From Glandiceps talaboti (Eukaryota; Hemichordata; Enteropneusta; Spengelidae), in contig NC_135554.1 of assembly GCF_964340395.1 (NCBI RefSeq), positions 10,599,475-10,663,474 of the forward strand: 64,000 nucleotides of DNA, given 5' to 3'. The position numbers and the translations under genes were made by a program. Under the pieces are notes generated by a model. It was not told the DNA's origin. It saw only the letters and a program-made list of their open reading frames with translations, and did not search any database. Shown in pieces: positions 1-32,311 of the stretch. Position 1 is the stretch's first letter. Each line of letters opens with the position of its first letter.

Positions 1-120
1 CATACGTATTCAAGTTAACAATAACTGTTCCATCTGATACTGCTCCATACTTGATATAATGCACTGATGAAGTTTCTTGATAGGTTTATAAAGTGATTCA
101 ATATCAATGTCATTATACAT

Positions 121-462
121 CTGCTGACATCAGACCGTGGACAAACTGTCACAAATAGACAAGTAAACAAATGGATTCATAACACTTCGCTTAGCATGTT
201 GAACCAGCAGAGACTTGTATTACACACTATGGTTTGATAAGAACAGTATTCTGGCCTCTTCGCGTGTACATGGACTTCCAGGGGAACTGGAAATTGGTTT
301 GGGAACTGTGTAAAGTGGCCATAAAACTCTTCTTATCAAATGACAGAATGTAATACAAGTCTTTGTACTTCCAAAGCATACTGTGGCAAGTGTTATTAAT
401 CCAATTCATTTGTTTACTTTCCGTAATAAGTTCTGTTCGTCCACAGTCTGATGTCAACAGTT
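121..462. mobile_element. MITE family A, copy 1
   Basis: The ends are inverted repeats: left CTGCTGACATCAGAC then AAGTAAACAAATGGATT; right AATCCAATTCATTTGTTTAC then GTCTGATGTCAACAG. Related copies occur at 52617-52920 and 61026-61386, so this is a dispersed non-coding inverted-repeat element of about 300-360 bp. It accounts for the reading frame seen here; I found no exon in 1-561. Confidence 0.65.
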
Positions 463-561
463 GTATAATCATAGTAAATACACAGCGCCAAGTAATTTTA
501 CTTAAAGATTGTGGCCTTTTCGAATGAAATATATAACAAATGAATATTTTGGGGTAATTAC

Positions 562-20095
<19,534 letters not shown>

Positions 20096-20290
20096 GTCAA
20101 AATTTCTCAATGCGGTGGCCCACAGGCAAACATCTAATTTACATTGTATCACGTGATTAGAAGTTTCACTTCATGCGTCATCGCGGCGTGAGTCTACGAC
20201 TTAATCGTCAAGCTTGCTTCGATACGCACGCTTTGTACACTGTAAAGTGGAGTTCGTCGGGAAACCAGTCTAAACTGTCGTAACGTTATA
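20096..20290 (-). promoter_or_regulatory. Probable 5' UTR/promoter region of gene A
   Basis: Upstream of the gene A start the sequence is locally CpG-rich (about 20170-20275, for example GCGTCATCGCGGCGTGAG) against an AT-rich, CpG-poor background. No clear TATA box was seen. The assignment rests on position and composition only. Confidence 0.45.
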
Positions 20291-20299
20291 CTATGCTTT

Positions 20300-20303
20300 T
20301 GTC

Positions 20304-20374
<71 letters not shown>

Positions 20375-20418
20375 GCCTGTCTGTCTATGTATGTCTAGTC
20401 TATGTCTATCTGTCTATA

Positions 20419-20463
<45 letters not shown>

Positions 20464-20638
20464 GTCCGTCCGTCCGTCCGTCTGTCTGTCCGTCTATGTA
20501 TGTGTCTGTCTGTATGTCTATCTGTATGTCTGTCTGCCTGTCTGTCTTTGTCTAGTCTATGTCTATATGTCTATATGTCTGTCTGTCTGTCTGTCTGTCT
20601 GTCAGTCAGTCAGTCAGTCAGTCAGTCAGTCAGTCAGT

Positions 20639-20730
<92 letters not shown>
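20300..20730. repeat. Long compound (TCTG)n/(CAGT)n/(TC)n microsatellite
   Basis: TCTG units with point variants run to about 20602. They are followed by ten CAGT units and then about 87 bases of pure TC (20642-20729). It lies just upstream of gene A. Confidence 0.97.
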
Positions 20731-20732
<2 letters not shown>

Positions 20733-21279
20733 TTGTCTATGAACAACATATCTCAAAAACCACTCCATAAATTCTAACGAAACTTTCGCAACATCTTCCC
20801 GATGGCAATAACAAAAATTGCTTAGCTCGGTTTTGGTAATTTGTTTGTATATATTACTGAGTCAATTGCATAGTTAAAATATTTAAGTAAACTTCAAATT
20901 CCATATTATCATTTCGGTAAAAGTACATTGACTATAAAAAGACATACGTGTCCTGTAAAAATTGTAGCTTTTCATTCAAATGATTAATTTGCATAGTTAA
21001 TTATTCTCAATTAGGTAATATCGTAAGAACGTAATCTTCAAATTTCACATAGTTATGTGCAAAGGTGCATGTAATTGACAGTACCTCGGTATGCTAACTA
21101 TTTCGGACAACCACAGTATAGTCTTGTCCGTATTAAATCCATCTGTAACATCATACAATTACGGTAAAGTTTTATATATGTGTTCTTTTTTCCTGATAGT
21201 ACGAAAAAAAGTGTCTTTTCCAATTATCCACCATGATCTTCTGTTTTGCTGGTCATTATTGTCACGGTTATATAATATA

Positions 21280-21282
21280 TAT

Positions 21283-21348
<66 letters not shown>

Positions 21349-21509
21349 TTGGTAGTACTGGAACTCTTTCTTGGGTGTAACTCGGAGTTTCACGCATATA
21401 TGCGTGAAACTCCGAGTTACACCCAAGAAAGAGTTCCAGTACTACCAAAACTATTACGCTCTGCCACTGCGGTATAGAGCACTGTCTTAGCAGATTGATA
21501 CTCACCGAG

Positions 21510-21587
<78 letters not shown>
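21280..21587. mobile_element. Foldback element, head-to-head copies inside (TA)n
   Basis: A (TA)n tract (to 21344) leads into a reversed partial unit (21345-21399) joined head-to-head at GCATATATGC with a forward unit (21401-21512) ending ACTCACCGAGTT. A second (TA)n tract of about 75 bases follows. The unit is the one found at 4240-4580. Confidence 0.78.
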
Positions 21588-21595
<8 letters not shown>

Positions 21596-21690
21596 TATAT
21601 ATATTATATATATTTTGCTTAGTTGTAACTCACGCTCAATGCGTTCATCAAACAACTATCAAAACACATAGAGACGAGTTCCAGATATAT

Positions 21691-21692
<2 letters not shown>

Positions 21693-21751
<59 letters not shown>

Positions 21752-21830
21752 ATATGTGTGTATATATATGTCTGTGTGTGTGTGTGTGTGTGTGTATGTG
21801 TGTATGTGTGTATGTATGTGTGAGAGTGAC
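21693..21830. repeat. (CA)n, (TA)n and (TG)n microsatellite cluster
   Basis: About 17 CA units, about 14 TA units, then TG/TATG repeats. The order is roughly self-complementary, so the region can form a hairpin. Confidence 0.93.
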
Positions 21831-22475
21831 GTGATGATATTGCGGTCGTGTGGGACACATGTGGTACACATTTACACATACAAAGCATGTTACATATATC
21901 TCCTGTATTCAAACGTGACGGTCACACCGTCATTGACACCGTGACCCCAGACGTTCCCGCCCCACTTTTTTTTGTTTTACTCCTGCAGGCAATATGACAG
22001 CGCCCCAATAAATAACCACAGATTCCATTTTGACCAAAACCCAATACCCCAATTTTAAGGTAAGTTTTTAGAAAACTCCCATTTTAGACCAAAATACATA
22101 ATCACCGATATGAAAATGTCAACCAGCGAATTAGCGGGAGGAAATTCCGTCCCGGATATTCCGAACTAGTCGTGAATTTATTATGTGGTTCCTTCCAGGA
22201 CCTCATTTTAGACCAAAAAATATTGTGTAAAGTGGACAGCATTTATCCCGGCATTTTAAACTCCTTATCTCTAAACATACAGTACCCATTTTAGACCTAA
22301 CGGCGAACAACCAATCACAATGGGCGGCACATACGCATACACAATAGACGGCAGTAGCCCCCCCCCCCCCAGCTATTTAACAATCAGCAGTCTATATTAG
22401 TATTTAAATTAAAGCGAGCATTAAAGAGTATACACAAAAATGGTACACACATACACATACACGCACACATTCACA

Positions 22476-22557
22476 ATCACTCACTCACTCACTCACTCAC
22501 TCACTCACTCACACAGACAAATACACGGACAAACACCGACAGACAGACGCAAGCATG

Positions 22558-22601
<44 letters not shown>
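22476..22601. repeat. (ACTC)n and (CA)n microsatellites
   Basis: About nine ACTC units (22476-22512) and about 20 CA units (22564-22600), separated by GACA/CACG-rich sequence. A C run lies upstream at 22361-22370. Confidence 0.92.
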
Positions 22602-22605
<4 letters not shown>

Positions 22606-24835
22606 CTGCAATCCTGTGATGTTAACATACCGTTGATAAACTCATTAAAAAATAACACCTTGGTAACTTACTCAACTTTGAAATAGTGTGGCCAGTGCAC
22701 GGTCTAACATGTATTCTACCATTTTGAAGATTTCAAGCAATAAGCAATACAGATACGTGCATTAAAAAACAGACATACACGTGACTGAACTTTACCTTTT
22801 TTCATTTTAAAGGTTTTTTTATACGTATAGGAATATACAAGAGGATATCACAATTACAACCGTGACAATATTTGCATACAATAATCCTGCAGTTGCTATC
22901 ACTACTCTAAATATTATTTAAATTTATTTACATAATATACAAAACAAATCATCCTGCTGCAGTGACATGACATCTTACTTCCCGGTTCAAAGGCTATGGC
23001 TATAATTATATAAGTGGAATTATTTGACGGGACAGAGGAGATAATATAGTTATTATATTTCGTGAATGGTCCGGGATAGCTTCATTGGTTGATCTTGCTT
23101 ATGCCATCAAATAACACCAGTAGTGATATTTAGTTAGGTTTGGAGTAGACCCGAGCTCGTCCCCCGAGCTGCTACGGGGATTAGATTGAGGTTCGCCGTT
23201 GAGGGCTTCAGCAAATACCATGTACATAGATATATATAGTGACACTCGTAACCGCAAGTCGTATTACATTAGTAATAGTCCTACATTTTCTATGAGAATG
23301 GCTAACGAATTCTATATAACTTTGGAGTGAGCATCAGTTTTCCACCAGTGATTTTGTTTTGTTTTGTTTTTTGAATATTTTGCCTGTGTATACTAATGAA
23401 CTGTTTATTAGTATCTACGATGGTTTCCTTTTAATGACTCCATGGAGACTGAGCCTTATTCTCCCAAGCTACATTCACCAATTATCCATACCTTGCATCT
23501 GCATAAATGTAAAGCCATGCTTTGATGTATCATATATATGGTTATTTCGCACTAGTTTTTCTGTCGTTTTGAAGTTTCATGAGATTGGCAGTGAACACTA
23601 CCACGTTATTGATCAAACAGTAGTACGTTATGGTACCTTCGGTTATATTATCTGATAAGTTCTCCTTTGGTGAAGCTATGGACGTTTCATGTTAATTTGA
23701 ATACAATATTTACTCTTAGTACACTTAGTTTGATGTGTTCCCTTGTGTTGTAAGGTCAATGTCCACAGTGTTGTGAAGCCACATTTGGTGAAATGTAAAC
23801 TTGTACTTCCGTCATGTCATGTCAGGTCTGTTTACTAAACACACCCTCAGGTATGTCCTTGCATAGTTCAAAGTAGGTTTTCTGACGTCTGCAGCCACGC
23901 AACTAAACCGGTGTCATTGCATGGAGCTTTGCTATAAATAAATCAATGGAAACGAAAAGAGAAGTAACGTATTCAGAGTGTATGTATATGCCAGGGATTG
24001 TCATGCAATATGGCATATGATAATTTATGTCTTCCCTCCGTCACACGGAATGAATAATTAATACCGATATTCACTTACATTTGTAAAAATAGACTTTGTG
24101 AAAAGGTTTAAACAGCTGATGTTACTCTTTTCGATGGGAAATATTTGTCTTTTGGGTGCAAAATTCGGTAGAACATAGTCATTGTCCGATATATTAACTT
24201 GGCAGTTTAGTCATGATCTACCCGTACTCTGAAATTGAAGCATATGGCGAGACAACAAAGATCCAATGTTAGCAGAAATGAACTGTGAATTCATCCTATT
24301 CACCGTAATGCATATAATATGCTATTTGACCGTGGACTATTTTTTTTTGATACACGACAGTCCGTCCAAATTATCATAAATGTATTGCAATAAAACATTA
24401 TTTTACACATGAGTTCATTACACAGTTGTGTACATATAACGGTGTGATGTAAGTTTACAAAAATTGTAGTCAGCAACAGAGAGGGCGTACTCATTTGCTA
24501 GACTGATACACGCATACAGGGGCATGTATTATTGCTTAGATTGCCGTTTTCTTTGGAAAATATCGTACGAATCCTGCTGCTACAAATGTATCAATCTCTA
24601 TACTCTCTTCCCCTTACAGGTAGGAATATATAGTCAAAAGATTGTTATATTTATTATGTAGACCCGGAAAACAACAATCTATGAAATATTACACGCCCCT
24701 ATGCACACACACACACACACCCCTAGCCTGAAAGACCAAGTCCTTGTTTTCGCTTAGTAATATGCTCATGGGTAGCGAGTGGTTACATCAGTGCAAAGAC
24801 CATGCGAACGACTGACCCTTTCAAGTTTCAAGCTA

Positions 24836-25083
24836 AGGCCCCAAAAAATATATCTGGTTCTGGTCAGCGCGCGTGCCCTGAATACCCTCGCGTCGATCCT
24901 TTTTTTCCGATAATTTTTGCTTTCCCGTTCCTTATTTATTCCTGATATCAGGAGAACAAGCAGCTGAACTCTACCCTACATGTACGAAGCCTAAACTGCT
25001 TCGAAGAAAAAGGAAGTTTTTCAAGAGATATATATGACAGAACAGAGTATGTAAAGTGTCAAAAAATGTGTATTTACTAATTT

Positions 25084-25116
<33 letters not shown>

Positions 25117-25200
25117 AGGAAATAAAAAAAAAAAAATTCGCGTCGTCGCACCACTTTAGAAAGTTTACCCTGACCATCAACCAGATATATATTTTTTAGG
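24836..25200. repeat. Dispersed repeat family F, copy 1, with poly(A) core
   Basis: It starts AAGGCCCCAAAAAATA and ends TTTTTTAGGCCTAAC. The same start and end occur at 38763-39152, with an A-rich middle in both. The ends are short inverted repeats (AAGGCC/GGCCTAA), so it may be a non-autonomous DNA transposon. An A run of about 29 bases lies at 25086-25114. Confidence 0.5.
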
Positions 25201-26489
25201 CCTAACAAATCCACGTATTGCGTCAAATGCAACAGCGCCCCCAACGACCTTTAATATAGAATACGTGCATTTGTCTTTCTCATAGTTACCTTTTTCGTCC
25301 GAGGGAAAAGCAAGTTTATCGAACGTCAACAATTCATTTCAATAGTCTGTAGTTTCATGTAAACAATATAATGTGAACATTTCAGGAAAAGAAAAAATAT
25401 GTGTGAGCGTAACAAATGAACAGGTCGTGGAACCACCAAATTTGATTAAGTAAATTTTATTTCTTGTTTAATACTTTAAATATATCTATATATATGAACT
25501 GATTATCCTTAAGTCATGACTTTGTGCTTTCAGTAAATATATGTACTACATTTTGTAGTAAAGAAAGTCATAAAAATATGTTTTATACCATAAGAAAACA
25601 TGACTTTTTTCAAGGTGGATATAATCAGAAATATATCGAAACTACATTTCAAGCCACTCTATTATGTTCTTTATTTCTGACAGAAATTTGATGAATAAAA
25701 TGTCTTTAATACATACATTCACATTCCATTGATATATAGAGAGCTGGTAAAATAACAATGGTTGGCAAACCCTGGATTAGCACATACCTGCAGGACAGTG
25801 GGCCAATGCAGCCTAAGAGCAAATGACCAATCTGACATTCAATTTTTACAAATAAAAATATCACCAAATATTGCCTGTTTGCATCATATTGACATACAGC
25901 TGGTAAACCAACAAAAAACAACAGACACAACCATCTTAATCCTGATAAGCTTATTTCACTGACACCACATACGGCTTCATCAATTAAATACTTTGTTTGC
26001 CATCCTTGAATTTCACTAAAACCTACGAGGCAGACACAGAAAAAGACAAACACTGAGAAAATTTTTAACTTTTTTTTTTAGAAATATGTGTCGTTATTCG
26101 GAAGATACCTGAATGGTCTTTCCATTTACAATACTATGAAATATGGCCTTGCACGTATATTTTGAGCAAAAAACGAAAATATTTTTCTTCAAAATCTACT
26201 GACAAAGCTACATCAATTCGAATGCTGCGGGTGGTAAACAAAGAATTTAAATTGATTGGTGCCTCATGTGTTTTCAAACTAGTCTATTTGAGTGATATGG
26301 ATAGCAAATCTATATGACCTAGGACTTTGTCCACTGAATTGCATCATATACACTTCTATTATCAGATTAAGTCTAGCACAGTGACTTGATTAGATCTCAG
26401 CCCCCTAACTATTTTTAGTGGTCTGAGATTAGATGTAGGAGTTCATTAACCTGCACACACTAATGAGTGAGTTGTAATAACATTTTAAT

Positions 26490-26633
26490 CTCTCCTGCCT
26501 TTCAAAATAAAGAGGTACCAAAACGCTAATCTCCCCTGCCTTTCAAAATACAAAGGTACCAATACGCTAATCTCCCCTGGCTTTCAAAATACAAAGGTAC
26601 CAATATGCTAATCTCCCCTGCCTTTCAAGAGGT
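26490..26633. repeat. 41-bp minisatellite, about 3.5 copies
   Basis: The unit contains CTAATCTCCCCTGCCTTTCA followed by AAATACAAAGGTACCAATAC. The copies differ at few positions. Confidence 0.9.
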
Positions 26634-29600
26634 ATGCATTAAGATGTTAATTATTTGGAAGACAGATTTAATCATTTCTTTTGTACTCTATGTCTTTTAA
26701 CCCAATTTATTTAATTGAAAAGTAAAAACTTGGAAGTGCAAAATCTTACCATATCCGTATTATCTCTAAAGTCTACAATAAAATATCGGCATATGAGAAA
26801 AATGTACAGAAAATATATATAATATATGAGTGCTTTTAATACCCTGTTTACTTATGTGAAAGAGAGGCAAACAATCTTCTTGTGAAAACTACTGTCAATA
26901 CAGCAATCATGACCTTTGACCCCTTATATAAACCCTCATGTATATCTACAAGGTCTTCATGATAGGATCAACATAAACAGTGTAGTGACTGTTAGAAATT
27001 TCAGTTTCCTTTTGTTGTTGGAACAATAATTCAATACAAATCAAAATAAGTTGGATCACTTCAGGTAAAAGTATCCCCATACCATGGAAGCAGACTTACT
27101 GAAGTACCAGTACTACACACTGTGTTACATATACATGTACATTACATTCCAGGCCTATACTATAGCCCCAGGAATAGCTTAACCCCAATACTCTATTTCA
27201 GCTATCCTACCTGTAGTCTAGTTCCTAAAGGACACACTACGATTACTATGATCATCTCCACTTACATTAACTGCCATTTTGATGTTAGAAATGTTCACGA
27301 AAATTCAAAAACATTAAAACGTCAGTTACGATAGCTGAAATAATGTAGTCGAATATCAAGACGACAGCTAGGCTAACATTGTTAGGAGGCAATAAATTGT
27401 AATAGTGGCAAATCTGAATAAAGATATTCATTACCACAACATTCAGCGTTCAACATTAAGAAACATTTTATATATTTTTTTAAGTTTAGTCTGACAGACA
27501 TTACTCCACCATTCAGTATCTAGTAAAATTGATACATGCACTGACTTGGTTTGGTATTAATTACTGTAATGTGATACAAAGAACACAAATTATAACTGTG
27601 TCTCCTGAGTACAAATGTTCCAAAATGTAAATAAAAGGATGTAAAAATGCATAAGATTGATATTAACAATTGAGGAAAATTACCATAACGTCGATGTTTT
27701 CGATACAAAACTGATCAAATTAAATGAATGAAAAGTAGAACCAATTATTGGATTATACTTTGGTGCTTGTATCAATTCTGATTATTTCTCATTTAAACAA
27801 CAGAAGAAATGTTTAAGTTAATATCTGGATACTTGGGATGTGTTATCCTAACAAGACATCATCATGGAATCTGTAGCAATTTAGTCCTAGATATCACTAC
27901 AAAGCATAATTTTGGAAATACAAAGTCTTACAGTTCTGACAAAATTAACATGAAAGTAGCAAATGACAAGTAACATAACTTGAATATGTGAATACTTATT
28001 AACATTTGTAGCATCCTACAACACTATTGGAATCTGTAGCGTATAGGAAGTCCAAGCTAAATGCTAATCATAGACCTATGTGCTAATGAATAAAGACAGC
28101 TATCAATATGCACTTACTATCTGGCTCTGCGGGAACTAGTAAATTGTCTACTAGTGCCCAAATAAGGCCAGGCAATAAGTGTTTTGTAGCATCACATTCT
28201 TAAGCACATATTCATTCCATGGTCAAAGCAAATCACTAGTAGGCCTTCCAGGCTATATGAATAGTGCCCTAGGGAACACAGAATACAACCAGTGCCTTGA
28301 TTTATGCAAATTGAGGTCACTATAGGTCATTAAACTATACAACAGGAGATGATCTAAGCCAATCACTGAAGATTGTATGAAAATAATGTGTTATTAATAA
28401 AATTAATCATACAATTTCATTAAAATTGTATTAATTATTGTCTCGAAATTTATTGTATGAAAACCAAATCACAATCTATACTACTGATCTACTTAAGAAT
28501 TCCATTACTGAAACTTCAAGTTTCACTTTTATTTGAGAAAATATAGAGTTTCAGTCAAGTTGATTTTGTAATATACATAGAAATTTCATTTCTTCTGTTC
28601 CCTACTTTAATACCTCAGTAACCATATTGTGCTACTACTGTCAGAACTGTCAGAAATATTGATATTGTAGTTATTAATTTCATCAAAATATGCAACAACA
28701 CCTTACTAAGTAATATTAATGGAAGACTTCTTGTTTTTTTTTTACTGAACTTTGAAAGAGTAAATACTTTATGTTTGATTGTACAGAATTTCACAATAAA
28801 CCTTATTCTACTGAAGATAAAACAATACAAATTCATGTAAACATTGTCAGTTTATCAAATCTCATACTTGAATTTAGGTGTGTTCACAAGTGCCACTTAC
28901 TTTTGTGGATTGCACAGAAAAGATTGCATTATTATTATTAGCACACATTTCATTGAAATAGTCGATGGGTTCACAATGTGTATAGTATGGTGGATATCTC
29001 AAGTAACAAAATAACTTAATTGGATATGTGCAAGAAAAATGGTCAATTGCATTCCATTAATCCGTAGAGTTAGCTCTCTCACAGTAGTGTTAGCTCTCTC
29101 ACAGAGATGTATGTGGGCTACAATTCACGATTTAAAACACCACTTCTGTTTAACATTGAAAATCAACATACTCATAGTGATCTTGCACATAACTGTATTG
29201 CTTTAATATAATCTGAAATTTTAAAGGGTGAAATAACTTCGTTTTTTCCAATTATTGCTGTAATGAATTCACAATCATGAGGTATTGACAACAGACTTAA
29301 AAGCTGACTAACTACTTCAGAATGGAGTTGACCACTAATTTGAACGTAATATTTGTAATTATTTTATTTTAACACTTTTCAGTGAATACATTATTGGTTG
29401 GCAGATGATAAAATAAAAAAAAATCTACTTGTTGCAGCTAGTGCAGCTTTAAGTCCTGAACTTTTGATCCATGTCAAATTGCACTGGAGTATCACTAATA
29501 GGTGACTGCCAAAAACTTACATTCAACATTGCCATGTGACTTTATTTATTACATAGCATATTGCACTATGGTGTGTTGTCACCATAGCTAAGTTTTCATT

Positions 29601-30283
29601 TGAATATTTTCATTTAATATCTTTTTAATAATGTGTTTACAAAAATACTGACTTGGAGGTTTATTTTTTATTTGACTATTAATTTTTTCCTCATTAATTT
29701 ATTACTCAAACAGTGGCAGAATTCATATTGCAAACAAGTTATTATCAAATTATATTATCAATAATCTAAAGTATCAGCAATTTGACATTAGAGAGGTTTA
29801 GATACATGTCATAACGTATACACATACGGAAGTAATATCGCACATGCGTACAGGTACTGACGAGTACAAAGTTGTGTTTCGTTACGCGTTCAGAACACGA
29901 ACGTGAAAGACAGTGGAATGTGCACGCACATGTTGACATCTTCTGTCCAAAAGGCCACACACATGACTTGTTTTCTAAACATGTTGGTATCTTTGCCATT
30001 TTCTCCACAAATACCCAAACGAAAAACCGAACTATTAGTTTACAGTCATGCTTTCTAACTTTGATATAAAAAATATGACATTTAATAGGAGAGAAATGAC
30101 AAAAACATGTATATACAGTTATGTGTAGACTGCCATTTTGACGTAGCATCGTCTGATACAGAACACGTGGGTTGCCTCAAATCACGTGACTATGACACTA
30201 CCCGTATAGAAGACAGTGTCACACAAATTCACGCATCTAAACCTCTCTATTATTCCCCAATATGTCTCTTTGGGTTTGCCATA

Positions 30284-30458
30284 GACTGTCGACAGTCACT
30301 CGCGCCTTTTTTTCCTACATTTTATCAGCCCGGCGCAACACCACTATAATCACATACTCGATATCAGTATGCGTAGTATTACGCCAGATCGGAACGCGGC
30401 AACGACTTAAGTTTAGATAAAACGTAGGGAAAAAAGGTGCGAGCGACTGCCAACAGTC
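30284..30458. mobile_element. MITE family B, copy 1 (TA target site)
   Basis: The terminal inverted repeats are GACTGTCGACAGTCACTCGC on the left and the complement of GCGAGCGACTGCCAACAGTC on the right, about 40 bases including a poly-T/poly-A segment. TA flanks both ends. The second copy is at 51071-51211. The interior shares ATCAGTATGCG and GCGACGACTTAAG-like blocks. Confidence 0.8.
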
Positions 30459-30499
30459 TAGGTCTGCCAAGGAACATACCGATATGTCAAGATGAGTTG

Positions 30500-30980
30500 A
30501 AAGATGAGTGAATAACAAAACCTTTTAAGGTTGCTCACATTTTCCACCTCAGTGACTGAAGAGAAAAACATTGGGAAATGATATATATAGCCACTAGCAT
30601 AATTTATGAAAATTTGGAAAAAATAATGATGATTTTAAACTCAATCTGAGTACTGCAATATATCAATTATGTAGCTCCATGACATGACATTGAACAAACA
30701 AGTGCACGGATGTGGCTTGTGTAAAAGTATTATAATTCGATATTACAATTAATGTATTCCCAAATATTAATCTTTGTTCTGGCAAGGAAAATATGAGTGA
30801 GTTGTGGACAATATATTGAGTTTGTCAAGTACTCATACATGTATTTCAAGCACTGTAGAACAAGTGACATGCACACAGGTTATAATGGCATACAAAATGA
30901 CCAGGGTATATAATCCATATTTTCTGTTCAAAGACAATAACTTGGGTTGTGCATGGTGTAATCCATAACACGTTTCAGCA
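30500..30980. repeat. Dispersed repeat family E (diverged)
   Basis: Blocks such as AAAATTTGGAAAAAATAATGATGATTTT and the TAATCCATATTTTCTGTTC stretch resemble 39530-39870. Shorter related pieces occur near 41560-41650 and 53985-54080 (starting TTCTTTGTTCARYCAAGGAAA). The copies are old. Confidence 0.4.
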
Positions 30981-31950
30981 CACTTGGATTTAATATATTA
31001 CAGTTTTGGATATGATATGTCAACTTAATAAAAATTAGGCATGGAGGTTAAAAGGAAACATTCAATTTAATTGATAAATATATGCTTTTTTATCCTACAC
31101 TATATCTCCTTTGATGAAATATCCATGCAAATATGTGATATTCTCGCTACAGAAATTGTTTATTTATAATATAGGTTTTGGAAGGCAGTATTTTGTTGCT
31201 AGATGGGACAAGTATGTAGACAACAATGTTAGTCTATACCACAACACTCATTCAACATATGCATAGAGTATTCACAATATCTCTAAATTTCATATAAAAA
31301 TCAATCTATTTTGATTAACGATCAGCTGTATTTGGTCAGACTTTTTTCACATTATCAACTTACGACAAACTTTTTAAAAATATATTTATCCAGTTTAGAC
31401 CGAGTGTTTTGGGATAATTTCAATTCATTATGTTTTTATTTTTTTTATCCCATGAGTTTAGTGTTTTGATTGTACATAATTGTGTACGTTAATTCATTAC
31501 CTAATTACAATTTTTTTTTCATTACAAAATTATAAATTTAAAAGTGCAATTGATAAAATCTAAGATACAGTTGCATAGTTTAAGTTTTAAATGATATGTA
31601 TCCGACTTTATGTAAATATACATTCAATTTGTCAACCAATAAACAAAATGACATGCAAGTTTAGAACTTGATCATTCCGATACAGAAATCAATGTTACAG
31701 TACAAAAAAAGTTTCATGTGCCTAAGGGCAAGCATAAGTCCATTTTAGCAATAATAATTTCATCAATTTGTTATGTACTCTTGATAATTTTAACATTTGC
31801 ATACATCCTAGTCAGACCCTTCAGTTATAAATGAGACAGTCTTGCAAAGCTGTATTCAATATTTTAAGGGAGTGACAAATTATGCAAAATAGTGTGCATA
31901 AGGAATGAACGATGCAACATCGTAGAAGACAACTTTGCTGACTTTCTCTT

Positions 31951-31956
31951 TTTATT
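31951..31956 (-). terminator. Candidate polyadenylation signal of gene B
   Basis: The plus-strand TTTATT reads AATAAA on the gene B strand, about 150 bases past the stop codon. Other candidates lie farther downstream, near 31430-31445. Confidence 0.45.
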
Positions 31957-32105
31957 GTTGAAAGTGAAGGGATTGTGGCTCTGGTCTGCATACTGTTATC
32001 TACCTCAAAGGGAGTTCTTCTTCTTTATCTTCTCTTCATTGTCAGGATTGTCTAGATATGAAATTTGTACACATCATTTCTGATCACTGGAATTGTAATG
32101 GTTGG

Positions 32106-32180
32106 TTACTGGAAATTTGCGTATGTGTCAAAAGATTCAAAGTAGTCCAGGACAATCTCATAGCACAACCTGTATTGATC
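32106..32180 (-). CDS. Gene B exon (B25): C-terminus and stop
   Basis: This 75-bp exon encodes [20 protein letters not shown], then ANFQ and a TAA stop. Ending shortly after D2 is usual for receptor phosphatases. Confidence 0.92.
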   Translation of the reverse strand, partial: DQYRLCYEIVLDYFESFDTYANFQ

Positions 32181-32241
32181 CTGTAATCAAATAAAAGGCT
32201 ACAGTGTAAGAACGGAGAGGCACACAAACAGGAAAACAGAC

Positions 32242-32276
<35 letters not shown>

Positions 32277-32278
32277 CA

Positions 32279-32311
<33 letters not shown>

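Larger units (their letters stand above)
20731..32105. other. Intergenic region between genes B and A
   Basis: About 11.4 kb separate the gene B stop codon from the gene A promoter. Apart from the satellites and mobile elements listed separately, the stretches 22610-24830, 25230-26480, 26640-30280 and 31000-31940 show no gene, tRNA-like fold or family I recognise. Reading frames there are short and compositionally random. Confidence 0.65.

Noticed and set aside
20293-20777. Open frames made of Leu-Ser-Val-Cys or Ser-Leu repeats
   Set aside because: Products of the TCTG and TC microsatellite; no gene signal.
23359-23655. 98-codon open frame in the intergenic region
   Set aside because: No recognisable motif, AT-rich, and no splice or homology support.
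25706-26053. 115-codon minus-strand frame with hydrophobic character
   Set aside because: Phe/Val/Cys-rich from base composition; no domain or conserved motif, and no matching exon structure.
29766-30149. 127-codon minus-strand frame upstream of MITE B
   Set aside because: No recognisable domain; it crosses CpG-bearing non-coding sequence, and nothing links it to gene B or gene A.
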